A DNA stretch of 55,680 bases, taken from contig DAIOCL010000006.1 of NCBI GenBank assembly GCA_036747335.1, positions 1 through 55,680 on the forward strand, read 5' to 3'. Shown here one piece after another: positions 50,735 through 55,680 of the stretch (the stretch's first letter is position 1; the number at the start of each line of letters is the position of its first letter). The translations under genes were made by a program, and so were the position numbers. This stretch comes from UBA4660 sp002405435. GTDB lineage: Bacteria; Bacteroidota; Bacteroidia; Flavobacteriales_D; Sanyastnellaceae. A model generated the notes under the pieces. That model saw only the letters and a list, made by a program, of their open reading frames with translations, did no database searches and was not told the DNA's origin.

Positions 50735-51220
50735 TTAGTCTACCAGCTTTGACACCATGCGCAGCATGTCAATCACCCTGACGAGGGGGCTGAGGTCATA
50801 GGCATTCATTTCCGAACCGGAACCTGCGCCTGAGGAAGAATGGCTTCCGGTGTAGTTGATGAGGTCAATGGATTTGACAGCGTACATGCCATCCATCAGG
50901 CTGTGCACTTTATCAGCCAGCTGCTTTTCGTTCACCTGCGCGGGATCAAAGTCGACCTCGACGATATTGACTTCCCTGCCTTCGGCGAAGTTGAGGCGGG
51001 TATCTTTCACTCCCGCCATGGCGCGCAATTCCTTTTGAATCTTACCGCCGCAACCTGCTTCGCAGGTCATGCCCTGAATATTGAGACACGCAACGGTTTT
51101 TTCTTCCGCCGCATTCACTTCCTTGCGGTTCACCTGAAGCTCCTGTTCGGCAGCCTTGGGCTGACACGCCAGCACGAGCAGCAGCGCACCGGCGAAAAGA
51201 GGAAAAAGTTTTGGCGTCAT
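50735..51220 (-). CDS. Lipoprotein with heavy-metal-associated (HMA) domain
   Basis: A 161 aa lipoprotein. The signal has a lipobox at about 16-19 (LVLAC, Cys19 lipidated, next QPK). An HMA ferredoxin-like domain lies at about 42-118: VACLNIQGMTCEAGCGGKIQ, with Cys52 and Cys56 of a CxxxC (CEAGC) loop instead of the usual CxxC, and VEVDFDPAQVNEKQLADKV as the closing strand and helix. The tail (about 125-161) is Ser/Gly-rich and then helical. Probably copper or another soft metal is bound on the periplasmic side of a membrane; this is inferred. An exact -7 box (TAATTTTG, 51240-51247) is 19 bases before the ATG. Confidence 0.82.
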   Translation of the reverse strand: MTPKLFPLFAGALLLVLACQPKAAEQELQVNRKEVNAAEEKTVACLNIQGMTCEAGCGGKIQKELRAMAGVKDTRLNFAEGREVNIVEVDFDPAQVNEKQLADKVHSLMDGMYAVKSIDLINYTGSHSSSGAGSGSEMNAYDLSPLVRVIDMLRMVSKLVD

Positions 51221-51239
51221 GGCATCAATTTAAGGAGTT

Positions 51240-51247
51240 CAAAATTA
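51240..51247 (-). promoter_or_regulatory. -7 element of the HMA-lipoprotein gene
   Basis: TAATTTTG on the reverse strand, an exact TAnnTTTG match 19 bases before the ATG at 51220. Confidence 0.6.
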
Positions 51248-51407
51248 GCGGCTTACTTGGAAAATGGCGCTTTTTTTACAAAATTTGTGCATTGCCGGGG
51301 TGTTTTTCGGCTCAGTACGCGGCGCATTTGTCGAAAAAGCGGCCCGAAGGATGCGGCGGTTACGGAGGCTATTGGAGGAAAGTCAGCCTTTCGTACCCAA
51401 AGCGCAA

Positions 51408-51415
51408 TAGGTTTG
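51408..51415 (+). promoter_or_regulatory. -7 element of the EamA transporter gene
   Basis: TAGGTTTG, an exact TAnnTTTG match ten bases before the ATG at 51426. Confidence 0.62.
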
Positions 51416-51425
51416 CAGCCATTCC

Positions 51426-52343
51426 ATGCATCCCCCAAAGCTCTCCCACTGGCTGGTATTCTTGTTGATTTCGCTCACCTGGGGTAGTTCCTTTATCCTG
51501 ATGAAACTTGGAATGGAGCATGAAGAACACGGTGCCGTATTTTCTGCCGCTCAGGTGGCATCCCTTCGTCTCGCCCTGGGCGGACTGGTGATGTTGCCAC
51601 TCTTTTACCACGCCTTGCGCAACATTCGCAAAGAAGACTGGAAATGGATGGTCATTGTGGGGTTTGTCGGGAGTGGGATTCCGGCCTTCTGTTTCACCAC
51701 CGCAGAAACCTACCTGGACAGCAGTGCTGCGGGAATTCTCAATTCGCTAACCCCCCTGTTTACGCTGCTTATAGGCACCTTCGCATTCCACAAACCCGCC
51801 CGGAAAGGGCAGGTATGGGGCATTTTGCTGGGTCTGGCGGGAGCCGTCAGCCTCATCAGCCTCAACGGATTCAGCGACGGTAACAACTGGATCTATTCAC
51901 TGCTGGTAGTGGCAGCTACTATTTGTTACGGGCTCAGTATCAACACGATAGGCTATCGTTTACGTCACATCAAGGCCCTGCACATCACGGCGGTTTCGCT
52001 GGTAATGGTAGGCCTTCCTTCGGCCGTATATGCCTTGTTTTCAGGAAGTTGGACGATTCTCCATACCCACCCGGCTGGACACGAGGCCTTTGGTTTCATC
52101 CTGATTCTTTCCGTGGCAGGCACGGCAGGTGCGGCCATGGCCTATTTCTGGCTCGCCCATTCGGCCGGGGTATTGTTTGCTTCTTCGGTGGCCTATGCCA
52201 TGCAGATCGTCGCAGTGGGCTGGGGTTTGAGGCGCCAGGAGCCTCTCACCGGGATGCACGTGGTGTGTGGCCTGATTATCCTGGCCGGGGTCTACCTGGT
52301 CAACCGCAGCAGTATGGCCCGGATGGCCCCGGCCGAAAAATGA
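51426..52343 (+). CDS. EamA/DMT-family transporter
   Basis: A 305 aa inner-membrane protein with ten hydrophobic helices in two EamA repeats. The first repeat starts WLVFLLISLTWGSSFILMKLG with the typical WGS(S/N)F motif, then LRLALGGLVMLPL; the second starts near NWIYSLLVVAATICYGLSINTIG (about 155) and contains GTAGAAMAYFWLAHSAG. Drug/metabolite transporter superfamily, usually exporting amino acids, nucleobases or similar small metabolites; the substrate cannot be predicted. ATG 51426 is supported by the -7 box. Followed after 83 bp by rplU, which has its own promoter. Confidence 0.9.
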   Translation: MHPPKLSHWLVFLLISLTWGSSFILMKLGMEHEEHGAVFSAAQVASLRLALGGLVMLPLFYHALRNIRKEDWKWMVIVGFVGSGIPAFCFTTAETYLDSSAAGILNSLTPLFTLLIGTFAFHKPARKGQVWGILLGLAGAVSLISLNGFSDGNNWIYSLLVVAATICYGLSINTIGYRLRHIKALHITAVSLVMVGLPSAVYALFSGSWTILHTHPAGHEAFGFILILSVAGTAGAAMAYFWLAHSAGVLFASSVAYAMQIVAVGWGLRRQEPLTGMHVVCGLIILAGVYLVNRSSMARMAPAEK

Positions 52344-52352
52344 CGGCGCGCT

Positions 52353-52383
52353 GTTGGCCAAACGCTCGTCCTTCATATATTTG
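52353..52383 (+). promoter_or_regulatory. Promoter of rplU-rpmA
   Basis: GTTG (52353-52356) and TATATTTG (52376-52383) are spaced by exactly 19 bases, close to the full Bacteroidota TTTG-N19-TAnnTTTG promoter. The rplU ATG is 43 bases downstream. Confidence 0.7.
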
Positions 52384-52426
52384 CGCCCCTTTTAAAGAAT
52401 TTATTAACCCATAAACGCATCCCATC

Positions 52427-52741
52427 ATGTACGCAATTGTTGAGATAGCAGGGCACCAGTACAAAGTACAAAAAGACCAGCAGGTCATCGTAAACCGTCT
52501 CACCACGGCTGAAGAAGGCAAAAAAGTTGACTTCGACCGCGTGTTGTTGATAGAAAACGATGGTAAGGTAACTGTTGGCGCCCCCGCTATAGATGGAGCT
52601 AAAGTGACCGCCAGTGTGGTCCGCCATCTCAAAGGTGACAAGGTCATCGTATTCAAGAAAAAACGCCGTAAGGGCTATCAGAAGAAGAATGGTTTCAGGG
52701 CTTACCTGACCGAACTGAAAATTGAAAAAATTTCAGCCTGA
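52427..52741 (+). CDS. rplU: 50S ribosomal protein L21
   Basis: A 104 aa large-subunit protein. It opens MYAIVEIAGHQYKVQKDQQV and continues with VDFDRVLLIENDGKVTVGAP, VTASVVRHLKGDKVIVFKKK and RRKGYQKKNGFRAYLTELKI, the standard L21 sequence with its C-terminal lysine-rich RNA-binding end. First gene of the conserved rplU-rpmA pair, 30 bp before rpmA, and preceded by a full promoter. Confidence 0.98.
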   Translation: MYAIVEIAGHQYKVQKDQQVIVNRLTTAEEGKKVDFDRVLLIENDGKVTVGAPAIDGAKVTASVVRHLKGDKVIVFKKKRRKGYQKKNGFRAYLTELKIEKISA

Positions 52742-52771
52742 TACTAACCCCAACATTAAAAGCACAATACC

Positions 52772-53026
52772 ATGGCACATAAGAAAGGTGAAGGTAAAGT
52801 AAAAAACGGCCGCGAATCGCACAGTAAACGCCTCGGGGTAAAACTCTATGGCGGACAAACAGTCATCGCAGGCAACATCATTGTTCGCCAGCGCGGCACC
52901 CGCCACCATGCAGGTGAAAACGTGGGTATCGGAAAAGACCACACCCTCTACGCACTCTCAAACGGCGTGGTGAAATTCCAGAAGAAAAAAGACAACCGTT
53001 CGTTTGTGTCGGTAGTTACCGCCTAA
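52772..53026 (+). CDS. rpmA: 50S ribosomal protein L27
   Basis: An 84 aa large-subunit protein near the peptidyl-transferase centre. It begins MAHKKGEGKVKNGRES, without the cleavable N-terminal extension found in Firmicutes, and contains KRLGVKLYGGQTVIAGNIIV and RQRGTRHHAGENVGIGKDHT, all expected L27 features. Co-transcribed with rplU and followed by a strong terminator. Confidence 0.98.
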   Translation: MAHKKGEGKVKNGRESHSKRLGVKLYGGQTVIAGNIIVRQRGTRHHAGENVGIGKDHTLYALSNGVVKFQKKKDNRSFVSVVTA

Positions 53027-53061
53027 GGCGACACCGGCTACGCACGGAATACCGCATTCAT

Positions 53062-53097
53062 ACCGGTCTCGCCCCATGGCAGGACCGGTTTTTTTTT
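53062..53097 (+). terminator. Rho-independent terminator of rplU-rpmA
   Basis: Outer 7-bp stem ACCGGTC / GACCGGT (53062-53068, 53083-53089) with an inner GCC-CCAT-GGC hairpin in the loop, then a run of nine T. It separates the ribosomal operon from serS. Confidence 0.93.
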
Positions 53098-53139
53098 GTC
53101 AGCACCATCACACATATAAATATTTTTTTAGCTCCCATT

Positions 53140-54417
53140 ATGCTTCAACCCAGTTATATCCGCGAACATAAAGAGAAGGTACTTTCAGGACTCGCCAAGC
53201 GGAACAAAGACTTCTCTGCCCTCATCGATGAGATCCTTTCCATTGACGAACAACGCAAAAAAACCCAGCAGGAACTGGAGTCCAACCTCGCCGAAGCCAA
53301 TAAGCTGGCGAGGGAAATCGGCGCCCTCTTCTAACAGGGGAAAAAGCAGGAAGCAGAGGGTTTGAAGGAACGCACCGCAGTGTTGAAGGAAGCCGCAAAG
53401 CCACTTGAATCCCGACTGGCTGAATTGGAAGAATCGCAGAAACAACTGCTCTACCAGGTGCCCAATGTGCCTTACGAAGCAGTGGTTGCCGGCAAATCTG
53501 CAGAAGACAATGTGGAGGTATACCGTTCAGGAGCTATTCCTGACCTGGGACCCGATAAAAAACCGCACTGGGACCTGGCCAAAGAACTTGACCTGATTGA
53601 CTTTGAGCTAGGCGTAAAAATCGCCGGAGCAGGTTTCCCGGTGTACAAAGGCAAGGGCGCAAAACTGCAGCGGGCCCTCATCAACTTTTTCCTCGATGAA
53701 GCGCAGAAGGCGGGCTACACCGAATGTATGCCTCCGCACCTGGTCAATGAAGACAGCGGCTATGGCACGGGCCAGTTGCCCGATAAGGAAGGACAGATGT
53801 ACCACGTGGGTGTCGACAACCTCTATCTCATTCCAACGGCAGAAGTGCCGGTGACCAACCTATTCCGCGACACCATTCTCAAGGAGTCTGACCTTCCCGT
53901 GAAGATGACCGCCTATACACCCTGTTTCCGCCGTGAGGCGGGTTCTTACGGAAAGGATGTGCGTGGCCTCAACCGGCTTCACCAGTTTGACAAGGTGGAG
54001 ATTGTTCAGATCGCACATCCTGCAGAGAGTTACCGGTTGCTGGAAGACATGGTGGCCCATGTGAAAGGACTGCTCGAAAAACTGGGACTTCCGTTTCGCA
54101 TACTCCGTCTCTGCGGTGGCGACATGGGCTTTACCAGCGCCATGACCTACGATTTTGAGGTATTCAGTGCTGCACAGGAGAAATGGCTGGAGGTGAGTTC
54201 GACTTCCAATTTTGAAACCTTTCAGGCGCACCGGCTCCGTTGCCGGTTTAAAGGAAGCGATGGCAAAACCCAGTTGGTGCATACCCTCAACGGAAGTGCC
54301 CTTGCCTTGCCGAGGATCGTGGCTTCACTCATGGAAAATTACCAGCAGGAAGGGGGCATCGTGGTCCCTTCGGTGTTGGTCCCCTACACGGGATTTGATC
54401 GAATCAACGCGGCCTGA
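53140..54417 (+). CDS. serS: Seryl-tRNA synthetase, interrupted by an in-frame TAA
   Basis: Charges tRNA-Ser (and tRNA-Sec where present). Read through, the gene is 425 codons, the normal length. The frame starts MLQPSYIREHKEKVLSGLAK and runs in the coiled-coil arm to EIGALF, then TAA at 53332-53334 (codon 65), then continues in the same frame QGKKQEAEGLKERTAVLKEA with the rest of the arm. The catalytic core follows intact: TAEVPVTNLFRD, motif 2 FRREAGSYGKDVRGL, and motif 3 with LNGSALALPRIVASLMENYQ and VPSVLVPYTGFDRI. The expected residue at the stop is Lys (AAA to TAA is one base). Downstream restart would have to use a non-ATG codon such as TTG 53362, leaving a 351 aa enzyme without most of the tRNA-binding arm. 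No other damage is seen. Confidence 0.92.
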
Positions 54418-54613
54418 GCGACCTGTGGATGGCCCGAAAGATCATGTACGTCATCAGTGGGTATTTACCTTTCGGTGAACGGTGCAGACCCTGTTCCCCG
54501 GGCAGCGCGATTGACCTGATGTCCGTTATGGGCTTCCCCGGGCGGCCGGGGTTCGCAGGTGCGGCATATCAAAGGCCGGGTTGATACAGGTCAGTCTGGC
54601 GGGATAAGGCGGT

Positions 54614-54630
54614 CCCGACCTTCGGGTTTT
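54614..54630 (+). terminator. Weak terminator-like hairpin after serS
   Basis: CCCGA (54614-54618) pairs with TCGGG (54622-54626) and is followed by TTTT. A second hairpin, CCCCGG-GCGG-CCGGGG, lies upstream at about 54536-54551. The remaining 54418-54662 gap shows no gene. Confidence 0.35.
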
Positions 54631-54662
54631 GATTGCTGGTTGTATAAAGTTCGTTTTATCCT

Positions 54663-55457
54663 ATGGCCACTGAACCCTTGTACACGGTTATTACCGGAGC
54701 CACCGGGGGCATCGGAAAGTCCTTTGCCAGGCAACTCGCGGCGAAAAAATTCAACCTCATCCTTACAGACCTGAACGCCGCGGCGCTTGAAGAAATGGCC
54801 TCCGGACTGAGAACTACTTACGGAGTAGGTGTGAGAACCGAAGCGGTGGATTTGTCGGATGCCCTGCAGGTAGCGCGGTGGGTCGATCAACTGGCCGAGT
54901 CGGATGAGATTGGCGGCTTGGTGCATTGCGCCGGATTCGGAGAGGGTACGCTTTTTCATAAAGAGCCCCTCGGAAGAAAAAGAACCATGATTCAGGTACA
55001 TATCAATGCGGCGGTTGAGTTGGTGCATGCGGTATTGCCCGGCATGATCAGGCGCAGTAAGGGATTTATTGTCATGGTGTCGTCACTGGCGGCTTTCCTG
55101 CCCGCTCCCGGCAGCAGCATCTATGCCGCCACAAAAGCTTTCTTGAATGCATTCGCTGAATCCCTCCACATGGAGGTGCACACGTTCGGTATCAGGGTGC
55201 AGAGTTTGTGCCCGGGTATCACGCGCACCGGATTCCATGAAAAAATGCACCGCGAACAAAAACGCAGCCGGTTGGCCATACGGATTCCGCAAATGGACGC
55301 TGACAAAGTGGTGGACATTTCCCTGCGCTGCCTCGACAAAGGGAAAGTGGTGTGTATCCCCGGTTGGTTCAACCGGGCGGTCAAGCGCGCATTACCCCTG
55401 GTTCCGAGGAAGCTCTTTTATCTCCTTTCAAAAAAAATCGGCACGCAGGAAGCTTAG
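54663..55457 (+). CDS. Short-chain dehydrogenase/reductase
   Basis: A 264 aa classical SDR. The NAD(P)-binding TGATGGIGKSFARQLA lies at about 11-26, followed by LILTDLNAAAL; HCAGFG takes the place of NNAG (about 90); the catalytic Ser is in MVSSLAAFLP (about 138) and the catalytic Tyr154/Lys158 in SIYAATKAFL; then SLCPGITRTGFHEKM. The C-terminal basic segment (NRAVKRALPLVPRKLFYLL) resembles the YqjQ/DltE-like group of SDRs with a membrane-associating tail. The substrate is not predictable. The ATG at 54663 lies immediately before the Rossmann strand. Confidence 0.9.
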   Translation: MATEPLYTVITGATGGIGKSFARQLAAKKFNLILTDLNAAALEEMASGLRTTYGVGVRTEAVDLSDALQVARWVDQLAESDEIGGLVHCAGFGEGTLFHKEPLGRKRTMIQVHINAAVELVHAVLPGMIRRSKGFIVMVSSLAAFLPAPGSSIYAATKAFLNAFAESLHMEVHTFGIRVQSLCPGITRTGFHEKMHREQKRSRLAIRIPQMDADKVVDISLRCLDKGKVVCIPGWFNRAVKRALPLVPRKLFYLLSKKIGTQEA

Positions 55458-55545
55458 GCAAGGGTAATTCAGTGCGGGCTGGCTGGTGATTGCCCGGGCG
55501 GTTGACGCGCCACGCCACAGGTTCCAATGCGCAGAGGCAGATCGA

Positions 55546-55680
55546 ATGAAAGGCAACCGGGTGGTGGACGCGGAGGCGGCGGTGGCCGCGCTGAAGGTGG
55601 CGTACGGTGACATCGGCGTGGTGCTGACGCACCCGCTGGCCCGGCTGCGCGGGGCGTTCGGGGAGTTCTTCATGGGCCTG
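55546..55680 (+). CDS. Possible 5-prime end of a gene, high-GC and truncated
   Basis: 45 codons from an ATG to the window edge, starting MKGNRVVDAEAAVAALKVAY. Nearly every third codon position is G or C, far above the rest of the window. The frame is open from about 55468, so the true start is uncertain. No family recognised. It may be a genuine transferred gene or a chimeric contig end. Confidence 0.25.
   Translation, partial: MKGNRVVDAEAAVAALKVAYGDIGVVLTHPLARLRGAFGEFFMGL

Noticed and set aside
50641..50735. RNase P RNA or group II intron domain V, suggested by GAAAGTCCGG and the GNRA hairpin
   Set aside because: The other conserved parts of RNase P RNA are absent and the required roughly 300 bases would overlap the lipoprotein gene; the domain V catalytic AGC triad is missing.
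51211..51468. 85-codon forward frame between the HMA lipoprotein and EamA genes
   Set aside because: It overlaps both neighbours' 5-prime regions and their promoter boxes, shows no domain, and has an atypical amino-acid composition.
1..55680. tRNA, rRNA, tmRNA or SRP RNA genes
   Set aside because: No T-loop GTTCGAATCC-type boxes with cloverleaf partners, no rRNA signatures and no tmRNA or SRP core motifs were seen on reading both strands of the gene-free segments.

Overview
The window is a gene-dense stretch of a member of the Bacteroidota (Bacteroidetes), with unusually high G+C for that phylum (mid-50s % by eye). Four things point there: (1) several very large secreted proteins carry type IX secretion (T9SS) C-terminal signals, alongside a PorV/PorQ-family outer-membrane protein; (2) the order DUF6089 - uppS - bamA - ompH - ompH - murI is a typical Bacteroidota envelope cluster; (3) many starts are preceded by the Bacteroidota -7 promoter element TAnnTTTG rather than a Shine-Dalgarno sequence; (4) families such as COX15-type heme A synthase, NADP-type GDH, a two-component-propeller histidine kinase and a four-helix-bundle (S23/IVP-like) remnant are present. 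No rRNA, tRNA, CRISPR array, prophage or intact insertion sequence was seen. The window may be a whole contig, because both ends look abrupt.

Layout. 1-5.7 kb: dusB, a CPBP membrane protease, ispD with a small basic secreted protein, a FecA-like TonB receptor behind a Fur-box-like promoter, and a small unknown gene. 5.8-12 kb: two convergent giant T9SS type A cargo proteins. 12-17 kb: gdhA with a clear terminator, an NlpC/P60-like lipoprotein and an RND/MMPL exporter. 17-21 kb: sucA-sucB. 21-28 kb: a sensor kinase and NarL-type regulator facing a lamin-tail-domain secreted protein. 28-36 kb: asd, metG, ldcA, a dCMP deaminase, an S41 protease, sodA and murI. 36-43 kb: the envelope cluster (reverse strand) headed by an Mla-type ABC permease and ATPase. 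43-50 kb: an EF-hand/dockerin-like secreted protein, hemD, the PorV-like protein, an 0.8-kb gene-poor segment with a decayed four-helix-bundle gene, ctaA and a T9SS type B protein. 50-55.7 kb: a hairpin-rich 0.75-kb gap, a metal-binding-domain lipoprotein, an EamA transporter, rplU-rpmA, serS and a short-chain dehydrogenase.

The genes are mostly central housekeeping: TCA cycle (sucAB), nitrogen assimilation (gdhA), lysine/threonine/methionine branch (asd), isoprenoids (ispD, uppS), heme (hemD, ctaA), peptidoglycan (murI, ldcA), outer-membrane assembly (bamA, ompH, mlaEF) and translation (metG, serS, rplU, rpmA, dusB). Secreted T9SS cargo lies between them.

Most notable observations: seryl-tRNA synthetase is split by a single in-frame TAA in otherwise intact sequence; a full-length but decayed four-helix-bundle gene sits inside an inverted AATTACG-type repeat pair; ten exact TAnnTTTG promoters lie so close to their start codons that several mRNAs should be leaderless; a Fur-like operator overlaps the TonB-receptor promoter; and a hairpin-dense, terminator-ended gap at 50 kb may be a structured RNA or a repeat element.
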